From the NCBI GenBank assembly GCA_049841315.1, contig JASGDB010000066.1:1-16002 (forward strand): DNA of 16,002 nt, given 5' to 3'. The notes below the pieces were generated by a model, which saw nothing but the letters and a program-made list of their open reading frames with translations, was not told the DNA's origin and did no database searches. Both the position numbers and the translations under genes were made by a program. This DNA comes from JASGDB01 sp049841315 (lineage in GTDB: Bacteria > Bacteroidota > Bacteroidia > Flavobacteriales > Weeksellaceae). Of the stretch, positions 7,101-14,029 are shown piece by piece (positions within the stretch are counted from its first letter, which is position 1; every line of letters starts with the position of its first letter).

Positions 7101-9847
7101 AATTTGTACATAAATTTGATTTAGGAACTGTACAAAAAGACAGATGGAACAGCGATACCCGAAAAACAGAAACCGTAACGGAAGATTATAATCTTGCAGA
7201 AATGTTCAAAGACTTTGTAAGGAATCTTCCGTCAGAAGCGTTCAGAGGTTCATCCTCATGGGAGGTTCGGGAATATGTCGATAATCAATCGGTAACAGGA
7301 AGTGATAAAAAAAGAAATGCTTTAATCCGGGAGCGGAGAAAAGTTGCCGCAAATGATTTGTTCCACAAATTTGTCCGGGAGGAACTTCCGAAAGATTTGA
7401 AAGAAAGATTTGTAAAAGAGTTCAACAGAAATTATAATAATATTCATGTTCCGGATTATTCTAAATTTCCATTGTTTTCAAAAATATATAAAAATTTCAA
7501 AGGAAATCCACTGAATTTAACCGAAGTACAAAAGGCAGGTATAGGAAGACAGACTACAAAAGGAGTTGGTTTACTGGCTCATGAAGTCGGGTTCGGGAAA
7601 ACGTTGTCCGGAATTTTGTCGATGCATGAAGCTATGGAAAGAGGAAATTCAAAAAAACCTCTGATAGTTGTTCCTAATGACAGTATCCTAAAACAATGGG
7701 TAGATACAATTTTTGAAACAATTCCTAACGCAAAAGTTAATGTTTTAGGAAATTTAGGAAAGGACTATAACCTCTCAAAATTTGAGAACAGGGACGGAGA
7801 AATTACCATTGTTACTTACGAGGGATTTAACAATATTGGATTTCAAAACCAAGTTACAGAACAACTTGCTTCAAAATTCAATTACATTTCAGCAAATGAA
7901 TTAAAATCAGTAACAAACTCTGAAAGAGATATGCAAATTGAATTGCAGAAAGAAAAAGAAACTGAAGGAAAAATGAAACGTGGAAAAGTTTATGATTGGG
8001 AAGATTTTGGATTCGACCACCTCACTTTTGATGAAGTTCATAACGCAAACCATATTGTAGGGAAAGTAAAAATTGAAGACAGAAGATTTTCTTCAGACTT
8101 TAGAAATCAGAATCAGCAGACTTCCAAATTAGGTATTAATACATGGATGGCGGCACAGTATATTCAAGAAAATTATGACGGTAGAAATGTTACTTTACTT
8201 TCTGCAACTCCTTTTACGAACAAACCTTTAGAATATTATTCTATTCTTTCACTGATTGCCAACGACCGGTTAGAAAAATCAGGGTACTTCAACGTGAATA
8301 CGTTCTTTGAAACCTTTATGGAAGCGGATAATGATTTGGAAATAGATGCAAAAGGAGATGTTAAATTCAAAACTAATGTCCGGAGATTCAAAAATAATAC
8401 ACTGTTTCAGCAATTGTTATCCGAATTTATTGACATTAAAGGCAAGGAAGACAATCCGGAACTGGTACGACCAACGAAAATCAATAAAGAGTACAAAATT
8501 GAGCAAAACAACTTAACTAAAGAACAGTACGAATATCTCAATGATAGTTTTTCTGAAACCGAAAAAGGAGCAATTCTCACGCATATTCTCAATGCAAGGA
8601 AAATAGCAATTTCGCCGTATCTCTCACCTTATTACGACGGTGAACAGCCAACTGTGAAAGAATTTATTGAAAATTCTCCAAAGCTTCACGAAACAATGAA
8701 GCTCATAGCGCAAAACAAAAAAGATATTCCGGATAAAGGAGAAATTATTTACTCAGAGCTTGCAGTCGACGAGTTTCCAAAACTGAAAGAATATCTAATT
8801 AATGAAGTAGGTTACAAACCGGAAGAAGTTGGAATCATAACAGGAGCGACAAGCAAACCAAACCGTTTAAAAATTCAGGATGATTTCAATTCCGGAAAAA
8901 TTAAAGTGGTTATTGGAAGTGAAGCCATTCAGGAGGGAATGAATCTTCAGGAAAAAGCTTCAGATATTTATTTTCTATCATTACCGTATAATTTCACATC
9001 ATTAAGACAGGTAGAGGGAAGAATCTGGCGACAAGGAAATGAGAATGAATATGTTCGGATGAATTTCATGCTTACCAATGACAGCATTGATGTTTTCATG
9101 CTCCAAAAATTACAGGCTAAACAAGCAAGGTATTTGGAAGCAATGAAAAAAGGTGCAGATGTTTTAGATATTTCCGATATTAATGCAAATGAATTGAAAA
9201 CCGCTATCATAACCAATCCGGTAACAAGAGCTAATATAGAAATTGAAGTTCAGAAGAAAAAACTGGAATCCGAAAAGAGTAGATTTTTAGCGGATAATGC
9301 TTTTGTTTTAAGAAAATATCAGGAGTATGTTAAGGCAAAAGAAGCCGTCACGATGGCAGAACTCGAATACAACAAAATTGAGGGTTATGCCAAGGAAGAC
9401 GGTGTTGATTCATTTTGGGCAATCAGACTTCCTTCTTATCAAAAGAAAATAGACCATGCGAATATGGAAGCCGATAAAGTAGCGGAAAAACTTGCCGGAC
9501 AGGGAGTGAATGTTGCAGAAATAGAAAAACAAAAAGAATATACAAATACTAAAATTGCCGAATTGGATGAAAAGTTAGAAAATCTTCCGGAAGAAAGGGA
9601 GGAACTCATTGCACAATACTCTTTAGAAAAGGAAGAACAACTTAAACTCGCTGAAAAAATAGATATTGTAAAAGATAGAGCTGAAGAAAACAAAGAACTC
9701 TTTCAAATGAAAAAAACACAAGAACGAGGTACGGGCATGTCCTTTTTTATGCAGAAAGAAAATAATACTGTGGTTTCAGAAATCACACAAAAAGAAAATT
9801 CAATAAACGAAGAAAAAGAAATTTATTCAAGAAGACGAGGAAGATAA
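4142..9847 (+). CDS. Toprim / N6-adenine methyltransferase / SNF2-type helicase fusion protein
   Basis: This 1901-residue protein has four parts. Residues 1-300 are primase-like: an N-terminal region resembling a CHC2 domain but without its cysteines, then a Toprim domain with Glu202 and Asp253-x-Asp255 (LDGDKAG). Residues about 308-430 are a Gln/Ser/Asn/Gly-rich disordered linker. Residues about 430-690 are an N6-adenine DNA methyltransferase with motif I EPSVGTGNF (527-535) and motif IV NPPY (602-605). Residues about 1120-1670 are a superfamily 2 helicase: Walker A HEVGFGKT (1147-1154), DEVH (1297-1300), SATP (1354-1357) and motif VI VEGRIWRQGN (1624-1633). The C-terminal 200 residues are charged and probably coiled coil. 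Methyltransferase-helicase fusions like this are known from conjugative elements and phages (the DarB antirestriction protein is a comparable design). A likely role is to protect or process incoming element DNA, with the Toprim part linking it to priming. All motifs needed for activity appear present. Spacing of 3 bases to the lipoprotein gene implies one operon. Confidence 0.85.
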   Translation: MKRYTPEEIDKITDSVSLLDYFLHLEQKGKLKYDSKKGRDFFFRNENDKFSVNEKGFFSFNTNEGGKIVKAVMTLENKSWKEAIDFLADFSNNYIAENIAERKNEFKKSESNSSSNLKIQYSGVPNNEKLLKYFEERGIQKDVLQEYTRQIHYENNGKKYFGIGLENLSGGFEIRNPIAKIKIGKTDISEIKGSKNEMIVFEGMADMLSFLQLQKMSNNNNNRTLVSLNSITNVDRFLSTYKDFNGKLFLCLDGDKAGDLATNKILQEFSHKNIKDIRSYYSISENANNDLNDYLKNKINIQQKNTKLVEPKIQNNGSNTEQSERVSNTQQLESEHTKQEPEALSRNSKSEQERNNGTRPDVGSNDVGNGLTGSEGNDVGRTGGRPIDSSQQNDDGKNEEREHSMGGILSGGIVSDRGNGAVKTTNIPELDTLISKYKNQNKVTNEQVAEIVSAACFVSEDKKVQLKENLIITEDLKDLCNHFKSGGIAKEGRGILDEYYTDSKIVDSVYNLIKDNFKENKDIFVLEPSVGTGNFIHAVSNFDKNTFVTAFEINETTAKIAKIFHPVSDINLRSFETEFINENGVKESPENYKNKYDLVIGNPPYGEHRGLYKGLGEEPKIAKYEEYFVKRGLDVLKDGGTLAMVLPSGWLNRQKKLSEAEITNAFRLPAGAFAGTKIGTDIIILKKNSIKQSQDISNYFQLNPEKILGETKERSNQFGRIEEYISGNLEDALMRIEKIQSEKNKERIGNLFEDIFTSNAVAQKSAEKKKNTTTEEKPNAKEIRKELLENARDKSSQVLNILNDIKFKTPTIKTQIKIFENYYQNVDVLSPKEFDKLFKSAEKIIENASKNKDNKEYQLQTKPEIKKSILKYQFKKEDEIVPASLQNSADISREQIEAFKDTEYDGTLNNHGKHYQFANFIDGKWVHDFYYAEGNIYEKLEKLEIDFKDKNAVGGTENQYEKQKALLESVLPKPKNLDEIIISPNHEFVHKFDLGTVQKDRWNSDTRKTETVTEDYNLAEMFKDFVRNLPSEAFRGSSSWEVREYVDNQSVTGSDKKRNALIRERRKVAANDLFHKFVREELPKDLKERFVKEFNRNYNNIHVPDYSKFPLFSKIYKNFKGNPLNLTEVQKAGIGRQTTKGVGLLAHEVGFGKTLSGILSMHEAMERGNSKKPLIVVPNDSILKQWVDTIFETIPNAKVNVLGNLGKDYNLSKFENRDGEITIVTYEGFNNIGFQNQVTEQLASKFNYISANELKSVTNSERDMQIELQKEKETEGKMKRGKVYDWEDFGFDHLTFDEVHNANHIVGKVKIEDRRFSSDFRNQNQQTSKLGINTWMAAQYIQENYDGRNVTLLSATPFTNKPLEYYSILSLIANDRLEKSGYFNVNTFFETFMEADNDLEIDAKGDVKFKTNVRRFKNNTLFQQLLSEFIDIKGKEDNPELVRPTKINKEYKIEQNNLTKEQYEYLNDSFSETEKGAILTHILNARKIAISPYLSPYYDGEQPTVKEFIENSPKLHETMKLIAQNKKDIPDKGEIIYSELAVDEFPKLKEYLINEVGYKPEEVGIITGATSKPNRLKIQDDFNSGKIKVVIGSEAIQEGMNLQEKASDIYFLSLPYNFTSLRQVEGRIWRQGNENEYVRMNFMLTNDSIDVFMLQKLQAKQARYLEAMKKGADVLDISDINANELKTAIITNPVTRANIEIEVQKKKLESEKSRFLADNAFVLRKYQEYVKAKEAVTMAELEYNKIEGYAKEDGVDSFWAIRLPSYQKKIDHANMEADKVAEKLAGQGVNVAEIEKQKEYTNTKIAELDEKLENLPEEREELIAQYSLEKEEQLKLAEKIDIVKDRAEENKELFQMKKTQERGTGMSFFMQKENNTVVSEITQKENSINEEKEIYSRRRGR

Positions 9848-9875
9848 TCACTTTATTCAAAGTGTTGTGCGTGTT

Positions 9876-9910
9876 GAAAGTCATTCAAAATTTGAATGGC
9901 TTTCTTTTTT
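9876..9910 (+). terminator. Intrinsic terminator of the methyltransferase-helicase operon
   Basis: Arms gaaagtcattcaaa (9876-9889) and tttgaatggctttc (9891-9904) pair along almost their whole length, with one G-U pair, and are followed by six T. It lies 28 bases after the stop codon and ends the operon before the second promoter module. Confidence 0.85.
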
Positions 9911-9937
9911 ATATTCCAACTTAAAAAAACAGCATTT

Positions 9938-10019
9938 GTAGTTTTTAGACTGTATTAATAGTATTTAGACTGCAACACATTGATTTAGTAGTTTTTACGC
10001 ATTTGTATATGCAATTTTG
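9938..10019 (+). promoter_or_regulatory. Triple direct-repeat promoter module, copy 2
   Basis: Repeats start at 9938 (gtagtttttagact), 9958 (atagtatttagact) and 9988 (gtagtttttacgca), and the -7-like CAATTTTG is at 10012-10019. The start-to-start distances 20, 30 and 24 are the same as in the copy at 297-378, and attgattt precedes the third repeat in both. Conservation of spacing with drift of the bases between repeats argues for a maintained protein-binding site. It drives the three secreted-protein genes from 10052. Confidence 0.7.
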
Positions 10020-10051
10020 TTGAAATATTTAACAATTTAATTCAATTACAA

Positions 10052-11302
10052 ATGAAAAAAAATCTTTTCAAAATTTTAGGAATCACTGTCCTATCATTAT
10101 CATTCAATTATTCCAATGGGCAATTCATCGGCGTAAATACCGCAGAACCGAAATCTACATTGCATGTAGTAGGTAATCCTGCTGAAGTGAATCAGCTTGA
10201 CGGTATTATCACTCCAAACATTACTGCAACACAGCTGAAAGCTAAAACTTATACAGAGGAACAAAAAGGAGCTTTAATTTTTGTGACTGAAACCTTTGCT
10301 GATGAAGCTGACGCCACAGGGCAAGTTGAGTTGGTTAAATCAGTAGGCACATACGAGTTTGATGGTATAAAATGGAATCCTTTCGGCGGAAATTCTTCTG
10401 ATACTCTTTACGATGTTGTAAATAGGGGAAATTACTCTGGAAAATACATTTCATTCACCGGGGATACCACAACAAAGCAAGGTACAAGAATCGGAGCAAT
10501 CGGAATGAACCCTGCAACAAATTCATACTATTTCGGAAATATGAATGAAAACCAAACCGGAACTCACAACCTGAGTATGGGATTTGGTGCAGCAAAAAAT
10601 TTAACAACCGGTTCGCGAAATATTCTATTTGGATTTGATGCAGGAGCAGAATTAGACACTGAAACCGAAAACACTTTAATCGGTTGGAATGTCGCTAAAT
10701 TAATGACTTCGGGAAGCTATAATACCATGATTGGAGCAGATATCGCTTCCAGTCTTCCAAGTGGAAGAAATAATGTATTTATTGGTGACGGCTCAATGTT
10801 AGAAGCAAATGGAATTTCACATTTCAACAGTACATTAGGAATGAATACCTTGAGAAAAAGACCAACAAGTTGGGGTAACATTGCAATCGGATATCAGGCA
10901 GGCGCTACTACTGTCGGAAATCACGGAGTTTTCATAGGTAATGGTGCAGGACAGGTTACTACATCAGCGGCAGCAGAAAGTGGTTTATCCGGAGACAGTC
11001 AGCTCGTCATTCATTCTTTTGTTGTACAGAACGACGGAAGCTTTATTAACCAAGACCCAACCAATCCGCTTATTCATGGGAATTTTACACAGAGATGGCT
11101 GAGAATTAATGGAAAATTCTTTGTTAGACCTAATTACTTGTCTACAGCTGATAATGATTATAGTCATTTGCTTTTCTACAATAATACAACAGGAGAAGTC
11201 GGAAAAAAGGATGTTTCTAATATTATTGTTCCTGCTCCGCCGACAACAGGAAATCATGTACTGAAAGCAGTAAATGGAGTAATGCAATGGGTAGCTGAAT
11301 AA
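10052..11302 (+). CDS. Secreted surface protein with adhesin/tail-fibre-head-like repeats
   Basis: This 416-residue protein has a clear Sec signal peptide (MKKNLFKILGITVLSLSF, cleavage near residues 23-25). The mature N-terminus carries a GVNTAEPKSTLHVVGNP segment, a motif common at the start of Bacteroidota secreted beta-structured proteins. Residues about 170-301 hold imperfect repeats of the form N-T-x-I-G-x-x-A (NTLIGWNVAK, NTMIGADIAS, NNVFIGDGSM, NIAIGYQAGA), like those in trimeric adhesin heads and phage tail proteins, suggesting a beta-helical rod. There is no T9SS sorting domain at its C-terminus and no membrane segment beyond the signal. It is the first gene of a three-gene unit, with 18 bases to the next gene. 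Function is inferred as cell-surface structure or adhesion; the family is not named with confidence. Confidence 0.65.
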   Translation: MKKNLFKILGITVLSLSFNYSNGQFIGVNTAEPKSTLHVVGNPAEVNQLDGIITPNITATQLKAKTYTEEQKGALIFVTETFADEADATGQVELVKSVGTYEFDGIKWNPFGGNSSDTLYDVVNRGNYSGKYISFTGDTTTKQGTRIGAIGMNPATNSYYFGNMNENQTGTHNLSMGFGAAKNLTTGSRNILFGFDAGAELDTETENTLIGWNVAKLMTSGSYNTMIGADIASSLPSGRNNVFIGDGSMLEANGISHFNSTLGMNTLRKRPTSWGNIAIGYQAGATTVGNHGVFIGNGAGQVTTSAAAESGLSGDSQLVIHSFVVQNDGSFINQDPTNPLIHGNFTQRWLRINGKFFVRPNYLSTADNDYSHLLFYNNTTGEVGKKDVSNIIVPAPPTTGNHVLKAVNGVMQWVAE

Positions 11303-11320
11303 ATTCTAAAGAAAAATAAA

Positions 11321-13264
11321 ATGAAAAAAACATTACTAATAATTTTTCTTTCTGGAGTTGCTTCTGCCAATGCCCAGACTACAACTGCTCATATTGGAAA
11401 CGGTGCGGTTTTAACAGTAACAAAAAACTCGCTTCTTTCAAATATAGGAGGAATGGAAGCATTCGGAACAGGAAAAGCAGAAATCTTCGGAAATGTTATG
11501 GTTGTAGGAATAAAACCAATGGATGTTTTCAGAACTGTAAACGGAAATAATCAAAATTTCAATTTACGATATGAAAATATAAATAATTGGGAAAGCTCTA
11601 CATACGGTCAGCTGTACATCACCGGAATTGGGCAGGATAATATAACAGGATTGGTAAATAAAGAATGGATTTCAACCAAACACGGAGATTATCAGCAGAC
11701 AGGAATTCCATTCTATAACAAACAATTTCTTTCACTCAATTCAGAATTATCATCAAACTTCAGCAATCGTCGTTGGACAAAAAGAGAAATCCTGAAATGG
11801 AACAATTCAAATGTAAGATTTGACGGCTCTGTTATTCCTACCGGAACTATAAACAACAATAACACTCCCGGAATAACTATCGACCTTAATCAATATACCC
11901 AATTAACAGATAGAACAGCTTATTTTGTTTTGGGAACTTTGAGCGGATTTAATCCGGAATCACTGAATACGGTAAGCGGAATTCCTTACACTGATTTAAT
12001 AAGCGTGGAGCTAAACCCGACAACGGTTGATTTTGGGCAAAACGGAAATAAAGCCAATATTTACAGAGAAAAATACAATACGTATATTTCTGATTCATTT
12101 GAAAACACCCCATTTGCAGGAACTTTTGGAAAATACATTTATCAGTTTTCAAATCCGTTTCTTACCAATCTAGACCTTTCTTTAATTGGTGTAGATGAAA
12201 CTTTATTAGGTGCGGATGCCGGAGATGATAATGCCATTAGTAACATTTGGGGAATTTCAGTAAATCCCTCAAATGTAATCTATAATATAGAAAACGGAAC
12301 AACTTCCTCGTATGCTAATGCTCAGATTGTAACTTTCGATTCCGGCAGGTTGCCAGTAGGAAATATCGAAGCTCTCATTATAAAACCTTTGGGAACTTTT
12401 AAAATTAAGTTGCGCGATAACAATTCAGCACAACTGAACTTTGATAAGCTAAGACGATTCAACTATGCTCCCCGTCAGTCAGATGTAGGCTATCATGTAA
12501 CTGCTCAAAAAGGAAATTCCGGAAATTCTATTAAGCAATTAGGAGTTATCCTACTTGACGAAAATGAAAATCAAATCGGAGAAACATATTATGCAGTAGC
12601 TCCGCATTTTATTACGGGGCATGTTACCAATCCGGAAGAAAATTCCGTTCAGGCTTATTCCGATTTCAATAGCGTTATCAATACCTACGAAGAAAAACCA
12701 ACCGGAGGAATTGATACAGAGTTTCAAAGTAAGTACAAACTGTACATAAATGAAGCAAACGAGAATAACTTCATAGGAAAAGAAATTGTAATGAATATCA
12801 GCGACGGTTCATCCATGAAGTTTGAAATCAGAGAAAATGCTAAACTAATTTCAGTAGGAACTCATACCCTCTCAGGAGGAACAGGATTTTATATTAGAAC
12901 TGGAAATGGATTGCAGGAGATAAAACAAGGACAGATTCTTCCCCGTTTGGAAAACAGTTACGGTCTCTATTACGGAATTCCGAATGATGAAACTCTATCT
13001 GCAGGAACTAATCCTAAAAAACAAAAAACAGTTATTGCTTACAGTTCACGGATTGAAGATTACATTGTAAGATTCAATCCTGAGTGGAAGAACGCAGAAA
13101 TTCAGGTATATGATATGACTGGAAGATTAGTCCTGAGTGAGAAAAACGTTAATACTTCTTCAGATTATGTTATCAAACTGAATAGTATAAATGGTATTTA
13201 CGTAGTCAGAGTAAAATCAGATAACGCAGAAACAGTAACAACAAAAATTTCATACAATAAATAA
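11321..13264 (+). CDS. Type IX secretion cargo protein, putative surface protein
   Basis: This 647-residue protein has a signal peptide (MKKTLLIIFLSGVASANA, cleavage before Gln19) and a C-terminal T9SS sorting domain over residues about 586-647. The domain has the usual landmarks: an IQVYDMTGRLVLSEK strand, the GIYVVRVKS strand and a basic end (KISYNK). The protein would cross the inner membrane by Sec and the outer membrane by the type IX system, then be anchored or released. The body is Asn/Thr/Gly-rich beta-type sequence with no enzyme motif I can see and no repeats strong enough to name. It lies in the same unit as the upstream repeat protein and is 6 bases from the next small gene. An adhesin or matrix role is plausible but not shown. 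Confidence 0.75.
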   Translation: MKKTLLIIFLSGVASANAQTTTAHIGNGAVLTVTKNSLLSNIGGMEAFGTGKAEIFGNVMVVGIKPMDVFRTVNGNNQNFNLRYENINNWESSTYGQLYITGIGQDNITGLVNKEWISTKHGDYQQTGIPFYNKQFLSLNSELSSNFSNRRWTKREILKWNNSNVRFDGSVIPTGTINNNNTPGITIDLNQYTQLTDRTAYFVLGTLSGFNPESLNTVSGIPYTDLISVELNPTTVDFGQNGNKANIYREKYNTYISDSFENTPFAGTFGKYIYQFSNPFLTNLDLSLIGVDETLLGADAGDDNAISNIWGISVNPSNVIYNIENGTTSSYANAQIVTFDSGRLPVGNIEALIIKPLGTFKIKLRDNNSAQLNFDKLRRFNYAPRQSDVGYHVTAQKGNSGNSIKQLGVILLDENENQIGETYYAVAPHFITGHVTNPEENSVQAYSDFNSVINTYEEKPTGGIDTEFQSKYKLYINEANENNFIGKEIVMNISDGSSMKFEIRENAKLISVGTHTLSGGTGFYIRTGNGLQEIKQGQILPRLENSYGLYYGIPNDETLSAGTNPKKQKTVIAYSSRIEDYIVRFNPEWKNAEIQVYDMTGRLVLSEKNVNTSSDYVIKLNSINGIYVVRVKSDNAETVTTKISYNK

Positions 13265-13270
13265 AATATC

Positions 13271-13555
13271 ATGTTTAGCATACGTAAATTCCGAAACTTT
13301 CTTTTAGTAATTTTAAGCTTTACATCATACGGTTTGATGTATGCACAAAATGTTTTCATAGAATCCGAATTAGAATCAGCACCCCCGCCACCAGACACCG
13401 GAACTGAGGCGGACGGTCCCGGAGCGCCACCCCAACTTTTTATTGATGAATACCATGAATATTTATTAATAATAGCAGTTGTTTTAATATTTTGGCAAAC
13501 ATGGAGATTGCAGAAAGAAAAAAATAAAAACAAAAAACAAAGCGATAATATCTAA
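13271..13555 (+). CDS. Small exported protein with Pro-rich stretch, membrane anchor and basic tail
   Basis: This 94-residue protein has a signal peptide (hydrophobic residues 10-22, cleavage near Ala25-Gln26). An acidic, Pro-rich segment follows (APPPPDTGTEADGPGAPP, 37-54), then FIDEY, one membrane segment (about 64-78) and a basic tail (RLQKEKNKNKK). The order motif, membrane helix, basic tail matches C-terminal sorting signals such as the flavobacterial PID-CTERM type, though its FIDEY is not the classic PID. The coding stretch around 13379-13434 is much richer in G and C than its surroundings. It lies 6 bases after the T9SS cargo gene and ends the unit. Small proteins of this sort are common in Chryseobacterium-like genomes; function is unknown. 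Confidence 0.65.
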   Translation: MFSIRKFRNFLLVILSFTSYGLMYAQNVFIESELESAPPPPDTGTEADGPGAPPQLFIDEYHEYLLIIAVVLIFWQTWRLQKEKNKNKKQSDNI

Positions 13556-13557
13556 AG

Positions 13558-13594
13558 AATAGGCTACTTTAAATGGTAGCCTATTTGTTTTTTT
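13558..13594 (+). terminator. Intrinsic terminator of the secreted-protein unit
   Basis: A perfect 10-bp stem (aataggctac 13558-13567 with gtagcctatt 13576-13585), an 8-base loop, then TG and seven T. It starts 2 bases after the stop of the 94-residue gene. Confidence 0.85.
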
Positions 13595-13603
13595 AATACG
13601 TTA

Positions 13604-13690
13604 TTCATCAAATGCTCATCAGTTGCTCATCAAAAATCAGGGTTTTAAAATTTGATGAGACTTTTGATGAGTAGGAAATATGTATATTTG
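13604..13690 (+). promoter_or_regulatory. Promoter with repeated CTCATCAA operator sites
   Basis: A canonical -7 element TATATTTG lies at 13683-13690, with TTTG at 13663-13666 as a possible -33 (16-base gap, slightly short). Upstream, the site tcatca recurs at 13605, 13616 and 13627 on the plus strand. Its complement recurs as tttgatgag (13651-13659) and ttttgatgag (13662-13671). The copy at 13626-13635 is a perfect inverted repeat of the last one over 10 bases. Toxin-antitoxin promoters are usually bound by their own antitoxin at such repeats; this fits the broken module downstream. Confidence 0.55.
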
Positions 13691-13715
13691 CAATTATAAC
13701 CGCAAATCAAAAGAA

Positions 13716-13933
13716 ATGGCAACACACAACATAATCATTTTTGAGCCGGACACAGCCGAAAAAGCCAATGCGCTTAAAGCATTTGCAAAAGCTTTAAGCT
13801 AAAATTTGAAGTGAAAGAAAAGCCTTATAATCCTGAATTTGTTGAGAAAATTGAAAAAAGCATGCAGGAAGTACGAGAGGGAAAAGTTACTCGTGTGAAA
13901 AGAGAAAATCTAAAAGAATTTTTAGGTTTATAA
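13716..13933 (+). pseudogene. Antitoxin-like gene broken by a one-base frameshift
   Basis: The ATG at 13716 opens a frame of only 28 residues (MATHNIIIFEPDTAEKANAL and on) that stops at 13800. The continuing sequence is in the -1 frame and reads KLKFEVKEK, PYNPEFVEKI, then REGKVTRVKRENLKEFLGL to a stop at 13931-13933. Restoring one A near 13797 (tttaagc to tttaaagc) joins the halves into a 72-residue protein. Its length and C-terminal pattern match the small DUF2683-type antitoxins found before RelE/YoeB-like toxins in flavobacteria. The stop overlaps the next ATG (TAATG), a typical antitoxin-toxin join. Either the gene is dead or the base was lost in sequencing. The family name is from memory and moderately sure. 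Confidence 0.7.
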
Positions 13934-14013
13934 TGGCTTACGATTTAGATTTGAAGACTACTAATAAAACAAAAATCAACCGCTCAAAACAGAGCGGTTT
14001 TTTTATGGAATAA
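13933..14013 (+). pseudogene. Truncated toxin gene remnant (YoeB/RelE-like start)
   Basis: Only MAYDLDLKTT and some unrelated codons remain (26 codons in all), the last part running through the terminator hairpin. This start resembles YoeB/RelE-family toxins paired with DUF2683-type antitoxins, which are usually about 85-95 residues. The body of the toxin is missing, as if a deletion joined codon 10 to the sequence just before the terminator. The frame overlaps the antitoxin stop by one base. A non-functional relic is the likeliest reading. Confidence 0.5.
13978..14004 (+). terminator. Intrinsic terminator before umuD
   Basis: Perfect 8-bp stem aaccgctc (13978-13985) with gagcggtt (13992-13999), loop aaaaca, and a T run to 14004. 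It closes the broken toxin-antitoxin unit and insulates umuDC. Confidence 0.85.
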
Positions 14014-14017
14014 AACA

Positions 14018-14025
14018 TAACTTTG
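14018..14025 (+). promoter_or_regulatory. -7 element of the umuDC promoter
   Basis: TAACTTTG matches the Bacteroidota -7 consensus TAnnTTTG. The umuD ATG at 14030 is only 4 bases downstream, so the transcript would have almost no leader. A clear -33 element is not seen because the terminator T run occupies that place. No operator palindrome stands out here. Confidence 0.65.
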
Positions 14026-14029
14026 CAAA

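Noticed and set aside
13198..13533. Minus-strand 111-codon frame opposite the 94-residue gene
   Set aside because: The plus-strand frame has a signal peptide, membrane segment, tight operon spacing and a terminator; the minus frame is its shadow.
13790..13806. Programmed -1 frameshift in the antitoxin gene
   Set aside because: TTTAAGC is not a proper slippery heptamer, no downstream pseudoknot is evident, and the partner toxin is also broken, so simple decay or a sequencing error is likelier.
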